A stretch of DNA of 6,140 nt, from contig JAKLLJ010000209.1 in NCBI GenBank assembly GCA_023150215.1, positions 1 to 6,140 of the forward strand. The letters are read 5' to 3'. The notes under the pieces were generated by a model. It did no database searches. It was not told where the DNA came from and saw only the letters and a list, made by a program, of their open reading frames with translations. The translations under genes were made by a program, and so were the position numbers. Shown here one piece after another: positions 1 to 5,305 of this stretch. This DNA comes from Thauera sp. (lineage in GTDB: Bacteria > Pseudomonadota > Gammaproteobacteria > Burkholderiales > Rhodocyclaceae). Position 1 is the first letter of the stretch, and each line of letters starts with the position of its first letter.

Positions 1-1526
1 ACGTTGATCGGCACCTTGGCGTCGGCGGCCGCGCCCGGCAGGCCGTCGTCGATGCCGTGCTTGTAGATGTGACCGGCGACCGACACCAGGTCGCTGAACA
101 TGCTGTTGCCCACCGCGGCCGCCACCTCGGCGTCGGACAGCGCATCCAGGCCCACGTAGACCACCGCGCGCTTGCGGATGACCTGCATCCAGTCGAAGAT
201 CGGCCGCGGGTCGGTCAGGTCCGAGTAGTTCGGCGCAAGTAGTTGCGCGATCTTCCCCGTGGTGAGCTTCTCCAGCAGCGGCAGCAGCGAGGCGACGATC
301 TTGTCGAAGTAGGTGCGGTCGTAACGCACCGCCGACCGCAGGCCGTCGAGCACCGGATCGTAGGTGCGCGCCTGCGACAGGTACTGCTCGAGCGCCACCA
401 CGCGCTTCTCGCGCCCGACCATGTGGCGCGGGATGGTCTTGTCGTTCAGGCGGCCTTCGAACTGGACGATGATCTCCCAGGCCTTGGGCTCGGTCTTGGC
501 GAAGAATTGCTGTGCGTACTCGATGAACAGGCCGTCGATGTTCACCACGTGCCGCAGGATCAGCAGGTAGTCCGGGCGCTGGCCCAGTTCGACCAGGGCG
601 CGGGCGATGATGTTGACGAAGCGCCAGGCGAACTCGCGAAACGCCGCGCTGTTGCCCTCGCCGGAGAGTTGGCCGGCGATGCGGGTGGCGACCTCGGAGA
701 TGCGCCCGAAGCGGCCCACGGCGTTGTAGCGGGCGCTGATGTCGGGCCAGCCGAGGTGGAAGACGTAGAACTCGCCCTCGCGCCCGGCGCGGCGGGCCTC
801 GACGTACATGCGCTTGAGCAGGTCGGCATCGCCCTTGGGGTCGAACACGATCACGACCTCGTGCTCGCCGCCCACCTTGCGGCGGATGTCCTGGGTGATG
901 AACAGCTCGGCCAGGCGGGTCTTGCCGACCCGCGTGGTGCCCAACACCAGGGTGTGGCCGACGCGCTCGCCCAGCGGCAGCGTGACGTCGACCTCGTGCG
1001 GCTCGATGCCGTGCAGGCGCGGCAGACCGCCCACCGGCGGCAGGGGCCGAGCCGGATTGAGCGGGCTGTCCCAAGCCAGCACGCGCGCCAGCTTCGACAG
1101 CGGTGGCGGCGCGAACTCCAGCCGCGCTTCCAGCCGGCGCGCCATCCGGTAGAACGCCGTCGGCTCGGCGTAGCGGCGGAACTCGGGTTTGTAGGTCTGC
1201 ACCAGCCGGTGCGTGTGCCGCTGCTCCCAGCGGAAGCCGCGTCCGATGAACAGGCGGTGCTGGCTCACCGGTACGTCGCGGCTGGTCATCACGTAGCGCG
1301 GCAGGCGGCGGATGTTGCGACGGTAGCGCAGGATCGCCCAGGCATCGTGCAGGCGGATCGCACCGAACGCCAGGAATGCCAGCGCGCTGCCGAGACCCAC
1401 GAGCGGATTCAGCGCGAGCGACCACGGTGCCACCACGCACACCACCGCGGCGCCCGCGCAGACCGCCACGGTGTATAGCTCCACCGCTGGCCGCAGCAGG
1501 ACTTCGACGGCATGCGGCTGGGCCAT
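1..1526 (-). CDS. traD: Conjugative coupling ATPase TraD (SXT/TOL type), C-terminus beyond window
   Basis: Type IV coupling protein: an inner-membrane hexameric ATPase that recruits the relaxase-DNA complex and feeds it to the mating channel. The 508 visible residues start at ATG 1526 (MAQPHAVEVLL). Two hydrophobic segments lie at about residues 15-38 and 42-60. The Walker A motif GTTRVGKT is at 196-203, followed by VVIVFDPKGDADLL at about 224-237, a stretch typical of TraD from SXT/clc-like elements. The reading ends at VPIN. In relatives known to me the Walker B region follows almost at once, so it should lie just past base 1. The gene starts 10 bp after the preceding stop. A GAGG ribosome site at 1535-1538 overlaps that stop codon, so it is probably coupled to the operon. 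No stop was found in the frame. Family identity is firm; the exact subfamily (SXT or TOL) is less so. Confidence 0.95.
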   Translation of the reverse strand, partial: MAQPHAVEVLLRPAVELYTVAVCAGAAVVCVVAPWSLALNPLVGLGSALAFLAFGAIRLHDAWAILRYRRNIRRLPRYVMTSRDVPVSQHRLFIGRGFRWEQRHTHRLVQTYKPEFRRYAEPTAFYRMARRLEARLEFAPPPLSKLARVLAWDSPLNPARPLPPVGGLPRLHGIEPHEVDVTLPLGERVGHTLVLGTTRVGKTRLAELFITQDIRRKVGGEHEVVIVFDPKGDADLLKRMYVEARRAGREGEFYVFHLGWPDISARYNAVGRFGRISEVATRIAGQLSGEGNSAAFREFAWRFVNIIARALVELGQRPDYLLILRHVVNIDGLFIEYAQQFFAKTEPKAWEIIVQFEGRLNDKTIPRHMVGREKRVVALEQYLSQARTYDPVLDGLRSAVRYDRTYFDKIVASLLPLLEKLTTGKIAQLLAPNYSDLTDPRPIFDWMQVIRKRAVVYVGLDALSDAEVAAAVGNSMFSDLVSVAGHIYKHGIDDGLPGAAADAKVPIN

Positions 1527-1536
1527 GGCGCAGGCC

Positions 1537-2088
1537 TCACTGCTCGATGCCGGTGGCGGTGACCAGCACTGGGTAGTGACGCAAACCCAGGCGCTGGGCC
1601 AGTTCGTCGCCCGAGACGGGCGCCAGGGTCAGGCCGGGGGCCAGGGCCCGCAGCGCGGCTAGGGCCTGCGGCGATTCGACCTGTACCGCCAAGCCCACGG
1701 CGCCCAGGTCGCGCAGGGCCTGTGCCCGCTGGCGAAGCCAGGCGCGGGAGCGGTCGTCGTCGCCGACCAGGAACAGCGGGATGAGTCCCGGCGCCTGGAT
1801 CACCCGGCGAGCCACGTCGCCTGGCGACAGGCTGGCCGAGCGTACCGGCAGCATGGCCGCTTCATCGAAGAGGTGATCCGGCATCGGAGGCAGTTCGATG
1901 CGTGGCGGTGGCGGGTCCCCGGCACGCGGCTGGAGGTCGAGCGCCTGGTAGTACGGCAACGCGGACGCGCCTCCGCGATCCTCGACGACGATCAACGGCG
2001 GCGACTGCGCGAGGGCGGCCGGCGTCGCGGCGAGCGACAGCAGGCTCATCACCCACGGCACAGCCGCGCGGAAGCGATGGCGTTTCAT
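1537..2088 (-). CDS. Secreted ICE protein, TIGR03765/PFL_4695 family
   Basis: A 183-residue exported protein with a clear signal peptide (MKRHRF, hydrophobic core about 8-25, likely cut after ALA at 27). The mature part begins SPPLIVVEDRGG, then has a Pro-rich stretch (57-70) and an alternating alpha/beta C-terminal half ending in GLRHYPVLVTATGIEQ. Its position between the lytic transglycosylase and traD, and this sequence pattern, match the PFL_4695 family found in PFGI-1-type conjugative elements; its biochemical role is not established. The C-terminal half resembles a thioredoxin-like layout, but the protein has no cysteine, so a redox role is unlikely. Start choice: ATG 2088 overlaps the upstream stop as ATGA and has a GGAGG ribosome site at 2097-2101 with 8-nt spacing. 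The same frame stays open far upstream, but that part is a shadow of the two preceding genes. Confidence 0.88.
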   Translation of the reverse strand: MKRHRFRAAVPWVMSLLSLAATPAALAQSPPLIVVEDRGGASALPYYQALDLQPRAGDPPPPRIELPPMPDHLFDEAAMLPVRSASLSPGDVARRVIQAPGLIPLFLVGDDDRSRAWLRQRAQALRDLGAVGLAVQVESPQALAALRALAPGLTLAPVSGDELAQRLGLRHYPVLVTATGIEQ

Positions 2089-2666
2089 GGCAAGGTCCTC
2101 CAGATGGTGTGGTCCGGCACCGGTTCGCCGAGCACACGGGCAAGGTGCCGGCCGACGCTGTCGCGGTAGCGCGCGGCGGGTGCGCCGCCGGCGGGCCGGT
2201 GGTAGCGGCCGGTCGTGACCAGCCAGTCCTGGTCCGGTGCATGCTGCTCGCGCAGGATCTCCGCGGCGAGTTCGAGATTCCGGTAGGGATCGAGCAGTTC
2301 GCAGGGTTGCTCGTAGCGGTGGCGCTGGTAGCCCAGGTTGATCTGGCCCAAGCCGGCGTCGATGCGGGTGGGAGGGACTTCGCGCAAGGCCTGGTGCAGT
2401 CCGGCGCAGGCCTCGGTGCGGGTGGCAAAGCGGTGCGGGGCGCCGGCCACGTTCAGCGTCCAGGGCCAGGGCACGAGGCGACCGTTGAAGCGGGTGCCGC
2501 TTTCCTGCAACGCCACGGCGTAGAGCACGGTCGAGGGGATGCCCGCGCGCTGCGCCGCGAACTGGTAGGCCGGTGGCGGAGCCTCCTGTGCTTGCACGAA
2601 GCCGGTCAGCACGCTCCCCAGCAGTAGAAGCATGGCGCGGCAACGGGTCAGGGCTGCCGCTGCCAT
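2085..2666 (-). CDS. Lytic transglycosylase (SLT family) of the conjugation operon
   Basis: A 193-residue soluble lytic transglycosylase-type enzyme (GH23-like) that cleaves peptidoglycan glycan strands in the periplasm, expected to open the wall for assembly of the transfer apparatus. The signal peptide spans about residues 1-26 (MLLLLGSVLTGF core, VQA cut site). Catalytic Glu55 lies in ALQESG. The GLGQINLGY motif is at 105-113, the helix NLELAAEIL at 130-138, and GRYHRPAG at 153-160. The order ES, GLGQ, N-x-AA, Y fits the family and it is full length for this ICE subgroup. ATG 2666 gives a 19-bp overlap with the upstream gene and a GGTGGG-like ribosome site. ATG 2633 (MLLLLG) is a real alternative: it starts 14 bp after the upstream stop but lacks a convincing ribosome site. 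The stop overlaps the next start as ATGA. Confidence 0.93.
   Translation of the reverse strand: MAAAALTRCRAMLLLLGSVLTGFVQAQEAPPPAYQFAAQRAGIPSTVLYAVALQESGTRFNGRLVPWPWTLNVAGAPHRFATRTEACAGLHQALREVPPTRIDAGLGQINLGYQRHRYEQPCELLDPYRNLELAAEILREQHAPDQDWLVTTGRYHRPAGGAPAARYRDSVGRHLARVLGEPVPDHTIWRTLP
2097..2101 (-). promoter_or_regulatory. Ribosome binding site for the PFL_4695-family gene
   Basis: GGAGG, 8 nt before ATG 2088 and inside the last codons of the transglycosylase gene. It supports ATG 2088 as the start even though the reading frame remains open upstream. Confidence 0.7.
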
Positions 2667-3397
2667 TGCCCACCGACCTGGCGCACGACGGCGGGCAACT
2701 CGCCCTGCAGGCCGAGGGACAGCCAGCGCCCGTCGTCGTGGTTGAGGGTGATCTGCCGTGCGCGTACCTTGGCCGGGTCGATCCGCGCACGCTGCGCCCA
2801 GTCGCGGATGTGCGCATCGTCTGCACGGCTGCCGACGACGTAGACGTCGAACTCGGCGCCGGAGACCTGCAGCCGCTGCACCGCCTGGTCGCAGGCGGGG
2901 CAGCCATCCTTGACGAAAACCGCGGTGCGGCCAGTGCTCTGCGCGAGGGCGGCGGCCGACACGGCCGGGCTGACACCGGGCAGGCTGACCCGCTGCATGC
3001 CGGGTGCCAACCGCTGCCAAGCCGCGTCGTAGGCGCGCTGGTAAGCGAGCATCTTCTCGACGCGGCGGGCTTCCGCCTGCACCTGCAGTTCCGCATAGCG
3101 GCGACGCTCCTCGTCGGAACGCGCTTCGATACCCAGGGCCGTGAGCGGGTCGAGATTGGGTGAATAGATGCCCAGGGGGCCTTGCATCAGTTCGCGGTAG
3201 CGCGCCCATTCGTCGCTCTGCAGTCCCCAGTCGCGTGCCTGCTGCTCCTCGCTGCGCATCGTGGTCACCGAACGTTCGCGGCTGGGCACGATGGCAGAGG
3301 CTGCGGTGCCTCCTGTGTCCTGTGCGGTCGCGGCCTGGGGGAGGGTAAGTGCCGGCAGGAGTGCCGCGAGGAGCGGAACCAGGCGGTGGCGCTTCAT
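2648..3397 (-). CDS. Periplasmic ICE protein with CPAC thioredoxin-like domain, TIGR03759/PFL_4693 family
   Basis: A 249-residue exported protein. The signal peptide is about 1-25 (cut near ATA-QD). Residues about 52-133 carry the block ARDWGL..EWARYRELMQGP..SP.LDPLTALGIEA, followed by a charged helix; this is the hallmark I recognise for the PFL_4693 family of integrating conjugative elements. The C-terminal part (about 157-249) reads TAVFVKDGCPACD, with a CPAC pair at Cys166/Cys169 after a beta strand, then an alpha/beta pattern ending LPAVVRQVGGQW. This looks like a thioredoxin-like fold, so disulfide handling of envelope transfer proteins is possible but unproven. ATG 3397 overlaps the upstream stop as ATGA; the ribosome site AGGGCGGG is only moderate. 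Its place between the coiled-coil membrane protein and the transglycosylase is as expected for this ICE core. Confidence 0.9.
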   Translation of the reverse strand: MKRHRLVPLLAALLPALTLPQAATAQDTGGTAASAIVPSRERSVTTMRSEEQQARDWGLQSDEWARYRELMQGPLGIYSPNLDPLTALGIEARSDEERRRYAELQVQAEARRVEKMLAYQRAYDAAWQRLAPGMQRVSLPGVSPAVSAAALAQSTGRTAVFVKDGCPACDQAVQRLQVSGAEFDVYVVGSRADDAHIRDWAQRARIDPAKVRARQITLNHDDGRWLSLGLQGELPAVVRQVGGQWQRQP

Positions 3398-4059
3398 CGT
3401 GACCCGCCCTGACGCGCCGGGAAGGCGATGCGAAGGTGCTCGCCAGCCTGATGAAACGTGGCGTGCCCGTCTTCGATGGATTCGAGCCGCCAGCCGCCCT
3501 CATCCTCGCCAACACGCAGCAGGCGGACCTGGGACAGCGCGTTCGCGCCATGTGGCCGTATCGTCAGGAAGCGCTCGTCGGCGCGCAATTCGACATCGAG
3601 CACCTGGAAAGACGGCCCGGCCGGTTTCGGCCTGGGCGTCTTGGAGGCGGGTGGGCGCGGCGTGGCTTGGGCTATCGGGCGCTGCGCCTGCCGCGCTTCC
3701 AACTGAGCCAGGCGATCCTGCAGGGGCTGCAGATCAATGGCGACCAGACGCTCATCCAGTGCCAGTTCGATGTCGGCCAGGCGCTGGGTCACGGTCTGGT
3801 GCTCGGTGTCGTAGCGTGCCTGTGCCACGGCGGCGGGTTGTCGCCGAACCAACTCGACGTGCTCGGCAAGGTCGTCCAGACGGCCCTCGAGCACGGCCAC
3901 CTGTGCGCCGGGGGCACGGGTCTCGGCCTGCTCGGCCAGGTCCGACAGCGCGACGTGATCGATCAGTACGACCGCACTGATTAGCAGCAGCCAGGTGGCG
4001 GTGGCGACGCGCAGTAGCGTCGTGCGTCCCCGGTCGGCTGAAGCGGGCGCGATGTTCAT
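3394..4059 (-). CDS. Single-pass membrane protein with periplasmic coiled coil; conjugation operon, function unknown
   Basis: A 221-residue protein that I cannot assign to a named function. The short N-terminus (1-13) is followed by one hydrophobic segment at about 14-36 (LLRVATATWLLLISAVVLI). Residues about 40-125 are rich in Leu, Ala, Glu, Gln and Arg in a heptad-like pattern, suggesting a coiled coil. A Pro/Lys linker is at about 127-148, and a compact, probably beta-rich C-terminal domain at about 150-215 (FQVLDVELRADERFLTIRP ... GWRLESIEDGHATF). With the N-terminus inside, the coiled coil and C-terminal domain would be periplasmic. The architecture recalls inner-membrane alignment proteins of type IV pili (PilN/PilP-like), but that is analogy only. 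It has the best ribosome site in the operon, GGAGGT at 4066-4071, and overlaps pilL by ATGA and the next gene likewise. Confidence 0.87.
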   Translation of the reverse strand: MNIAPASADRGRTTLLRVATATWLLLISAVVLIDHVALSDLAEQAETRAPGAQVAVLEGRLDDLAEHVELVRRQPAAVAQARYDTEHQTVTQRLADIELALDERLVAIDLQPLQDRLAQLEARQAQRPIAQATPRPPASKTPRPKPAGPSFQVLDVELRADERFLTIRPHGANALSQVRLLRVGEDEGGWRLESIEDGHATFHQAGEHLRIAFPARQGGSR

Positions 4060-4625
4060 GGCTGGACCTCCGTCGAAAGCGGAAACGTCTCGGCCTGGTT
4101 GCCGGTGTCCGGGAGGGTTGGTCGCGGTGGCTCAGGTACATCCGGCTTGGGTTGGGTGAAGCAGACGCGGCGCGTGCCGTGGTCGACCTGCAGACCCCAG
4201 GCAGGGCCGGCCAGCGTCAGCAGTGCATCGCGCAGCACAACCGGACCGAGCCGGTAGTGGGCCGCCGGCAGCGGCAAGGTCAGCAGCGCATCGGCATCGT
4301 GCCCGTCGCACAAGCGGTAGCCGGAACGCTGCAGGACGTGTCGCAGGGCATCTCCGACGCTGGCGTGCAGGGTGTCCGGCACGGCCACGTCGACCACTTG
4401 CAGCAGCAGATCCTGCTGGGCAGCGGTCGGTGTGAGTTCGACCAGGGTGTAGCGGCCATGGCGGATCACCGGGACGTAGGCCGGGGGCGGCGCCACCGAT
4501 TCAACGGCTTGCGAAGGGGCAACTGGTGGCGACGACGGCGGTACGCTCGCGCAGCCTGCCGCCAGGGTGGTGGCCAGCAACAGGCCGCTGCGCGCCGTCC
4601 AACGGGACGGAAGGGCGGTTTGCAT
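4056..4625 (-). CDS. pilL: PilL-type conjugation lipoprotein (TIGR03748-like)
   Basis: A 189-residue lipoprotein, first gene of the visible transfer operon. The signal peptide ends in the lipobox LAAGC with lipidated Cys25; the next residue is Ala, consistent with an outer-membrane location. After a Pro/Ser-rich linker (28-50), residues about 53-158 (YVPVIRHGRYTLVELTPTAAQQDLL ... TLHASVGDALRHVLQRSGYRLC ... VVLRDALLTLAGPAWGLQVDHGTRRVCF) match what I know of the N-terminal PilL family of PFGI-1-type elements. The GDALRHVLQRSGYRL/LRDALLTLAGPAWGL pattern resembles the TcpQ/STN-type domains that contact secretins. The tail (160-189) is Pro-rich and likely disordered. Cys106 and Cys155 could form a disulfide. 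ATG 4625 is preceded by only weak ribosome-site sequence, which lies inside interlocked inverted repeats. Role: pilus- or channel-associated envelope protein of DNA transfer, inferred from family. Confidence 0.88.
   Translation of the reverse strand: MQTALPSRWTARSGLLLATTLAAGCASVPPSSPPVAPSQAVESVAPPPAYVPVIRHGRYTLVELTPTAAQQDLLLQVVDVAVPDTLHASVGDALRHVLQRSGYRLCDGHDADALLTLPLPAAHYRLGPVVLRDALLTLAGPAWGLQVDHGTRRVCFTQPKPDVPEPPRPTLPDTGNQAETFPLSTEVQP
4066..4071 (-). promoter_or_regulatory. Strong ribosome binding site for the coiled-coil membrane protein gene
   Basis: GGAGGT (read on the minus strand) lies 6 nt before ATG 4059, inside the end of pilL. It is the clearest Shine-Dalgarno in the operon and settles that start, so this gene could be translated well even when pilL is not. 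Confidence 0.75.
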
Positions 4626-4663
4626 GGATCGGCTCTCGGCGATGTCGAGCCGATACCATCGCC
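4626..4663 (-). promoter_or_regulatory. Interlocked inverted repeats in the pilL leader (possible pseudoknot or RNA switch)
   Basis: Read on the pilL strand, the 38 bases before the start codon divide as GGCGATG, GT, ATCGGCTC, GA, CATCGCC, GA, GAGCCGAT, CC, then ATG. GGCGATG pairs perfectly with CATCGCC (4657-4663 with 4638-4644, 7 bp). ATCGGCTC pairs perfectly with GAGCCGAT (4647-4654 with 4628-4635, 8 bp). The two stems interlock: half of each lies in the loop of the other. In RNA this is the arrangement of an H-type pseudoknot, though the 2-nt connectors are very short; otherwise the stems form two competing hairpins. The only Shine-Dalgarno-like bases (GAGAG) sit in the second stem. As DNA it could instead be an operator. 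The pairing is seen directly; the function is inferred. Confidence 0.55.
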
Positions 4664-4741
4664 ATCCGGGGAGGCCGCATCAGCAAACAATGCGAATCGC
4701 CGCTCTGCCGGTTTATCGGGGAGCAGGTAGCCCCTTGGTCG

Positions 4742-4783
4742 AAAAAGCGTCACCGCCGCAGGGGAGCGATGCGTCGGGCGGTG
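4742..4783 (-). terminator. Possible rho-independent terminator downstream of ihfB
   Basis: On the minus strand CACCGCC (4783-4777) can pair with GGCGGTG (4757-4751), a 7-bp GC-rich stem with a 19-nt loop. It is followed by ACGC and then five Ts (4746-4742). The large loop and the 4-nt gap before the T run make it weaker than a classic terminator. Its place between ihfB and pilL is where one would be expected if the two are transcribed separately. Confidence 0.4.
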
Positions 4784-4801
4784 GCGGACTTATCGAGAGA
4801 G

Positions 4802-4824
4802 TTATCCACAGTTTCTGTGGAGAA
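4802..4824. repeat. Palindrome containing a consensus DnaA box
   Basis: TTATCCACA at 4802-4810 is an exact match to the DnaA-box consensus. It forms one arm of an inverted repeat: TTATCCACAG, TTT, CTGTGGAGAA. The arms pair at 9 of 10 positions, with a perfect 7-bp core (4805-4811 with 4815-4821). The second arm read on the other strand is TTCTCCACA, one base off the box. Two inverted DnaA boxes 3 bp apart are therefore present. Whether DnaA binds here is not known; a hairpin or a site for another dimeric regulator is also possible. Confidence 0.5.
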
Positions 4825-4926
4825 ACGAGGAGGTGGGCTATCGGTGGGTTCGGTTGCGTTCGACGCTTGCCCGACCGAATGGCGAGCTTGAACCGGAGGA
4901 GGGCCGTCGGGCGATGATGATCCTGC

Positions 4927-5241
4927 TCAGGCGGCCCTTCTGCGAGGGGTGACCACCACGGGGGCGACATCCACCCGTTCCCGCAACTCCTTGCCGGACT
5001 TGAAGTGGGGTACGTACTTTCCGGAGACATGCACCGTCTCGCCGGACTTCGGGTTGCGGCCCACGCGTGGCGGCCGGTAGTTCAGCGAAAAGCTGCCGAA
5101 GCCGCGAATCTCGATTCGGCCGCCATGGGTGAGCGTATCGGTCAGGGCGCCGAGGATCACTTTCACCGCGTCTTCGGCGTCCCGCGCGACAAGTTGGGGG
5201 AAGCGCTGCGTGAGACGGTCGATGAGTTCTGATCTTGTCAT
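4927..5241 (-). CDS. ihfB: Integration host factor beta subunit (IhfB)
   Basis: A 104-residue DNA-bending protein that pairs with IHF-alpha and bends DNA sharply at WATCAA-N4-TTR sites in recombination, replication and transcription. The N-terminus MTRSELIDRLTQRFPQLV and the body RIEIRGFGSFSLNYRPPRVGRNPKSGETVHVSGKYVPHFKSGKELRERV fit IhfB, not IhfA or HU. Key residues are kept with the same numbering as E. coli IhfB: Glu44 and Arg46 in the DNA-contacting strand and the intercalating Pro64 in GRNP. The C-terminus runs about 10 residues beyond the E. coli length, ending PRRRAA; similar tails occur in some beta- and gammaproteobacteria. There is no ribosome site before ATG 5241, and a TATAAT lies 6 nt upstream, pointing to a leaderless transcript. 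The neighbours are an ABC transporter and a conjugation operon, not rpsA, so this may be an element-borne or relocated copy. Confidence 0.94.
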   Translation of the reverse strand: MTRSELIDRLTQRFPQLVARDAEDAVKVILGALTDTLTHGGRIEIRGFGSFSLNYRPPRVGRNPKSGETVHVSGKYVPHFKSGKELRERVDVAPVVVTPRRRAA

Positions 5242-5247
5242 CGCGCG

Positions 5248-5256
5248 ATTATATCA
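5248..5256 (-). promoter_or_regulatory. Extended -10 promoter of ihfB, probably giving a leaderless mRNA
   Basis: On the minus strand the sequence reads TGATATAAT: a perfect -10 hexamer TATAAT (5253-5248) with the TGn extension just upstream. Only CGCGCG separates it from ATG 5241, so transcription starting at the usual 7 nt past the hexamer begins at the A of the start codon. At 17-bp spacing the -35 position (5271-5276) reads CGCAAA, a poor match, which an extended -10 can tolerate. A TTGACT at 5280-5285 is too far away (26 bp) to be its -35. Confidence 0.7.
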
Positions 5257-5266
5257 ATCGAAACAG

Positions 5267-5284
5267 TGACTTTGCGTGCAGTCA
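5267..5284. repeat. Short inverted repeat over the ihfB -35 region
   Basis: TGACT (5267-5271) and AGTCA (5280-5284) form a perfect 5-bp inverted repeat with an 8-bp centre. It covers the position where the -35 element of ihfB should be. It could be an operator, but five-base arms are short enough to arise by chance. Confidence 0.25.
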
Positions 5285-5305
5285 AATCTGTGATGAAGGG
5301 GCGAT

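Larger units (their letters stand above)
4626..4926. other. 301-bp gene-free region between ihfB and pilL
   Basis: I see no convincing protein-coding gene here on either strand; the open frames crossing it are low-complexity Arg/Ala-rich shadows without ribosome sites. It holds the leader structure before pilL, the candidate terminator, and the DnaA-box palindrome described separately. No clear sigma-70 promoter for the pilL operon could be picked out: the best -10-like strings (GATAAA near 4716, TATCGG near 4651) have no partner at proper spacing. The region is the natural place for the operon promoter or for a cargo/core junction. Confidence 0.6.

Noticed and set aside
243..1478. A 411-codon plus-strand open frame
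   Set aside because: It lies opposite traD, and its protein is His/Arg/Ala-rich without recognisable domains. The minus-strand frame encodes a clear coupling ATPase with Walker A, so this is a GC-rich antisense shadow.
1902..3163. Plus-strand open frames of 241 and 196 codons
   Set aside because: They lie opposite well-recognised minus-strand genes, have low-complexity composition and no family resemblance.
2089..3551. Upstream extensions of the PFL_4695 and transglycosylase frames (up to 519 and 488 codons)
   Set aside because: The upstream parts run antiparallel to no new gene; they overlap the TIGR03759 gene in another frame and are Arg/Pro-rich. Signal peptides and ribosome sites place the true starts at 2088 and 2666.
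4869..4912. Inverted repeat GCCCGAC / GTCGGGC just downstream of ihfB as terminator
   Set aside because: The arms are perfect, but the loop is 30 nt and no T run follows on the ihfB strand; the hairpin at 4742-4783 is a better candidate.
4626..4926. ICE attachment site, tRNA gene or origin of transfer
   Set aside because: No tRNA-like cloverleaf, no integrase nearby and no repeated att core can be seen. An oriT cannot be recognised without a relaxase or a known nick site.
4466..5030. Minus- and plus-strand open frames crossing the gap between ihfB and pilL (about 60-190 codons)
   Set aside because: They overlap confident genes, lack ribosome sites and recognisable sequence, and are rich in Arg, Pro and Ser as expected from chance frames in GC-rich DNA.
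5252..5263. IHF binding site in the ihfB promoter (autoregulation)
   Set aside because: TATCAA matches the first half of the IHF consensus, but the TTR half at the right spacing is missing (AAC instead).
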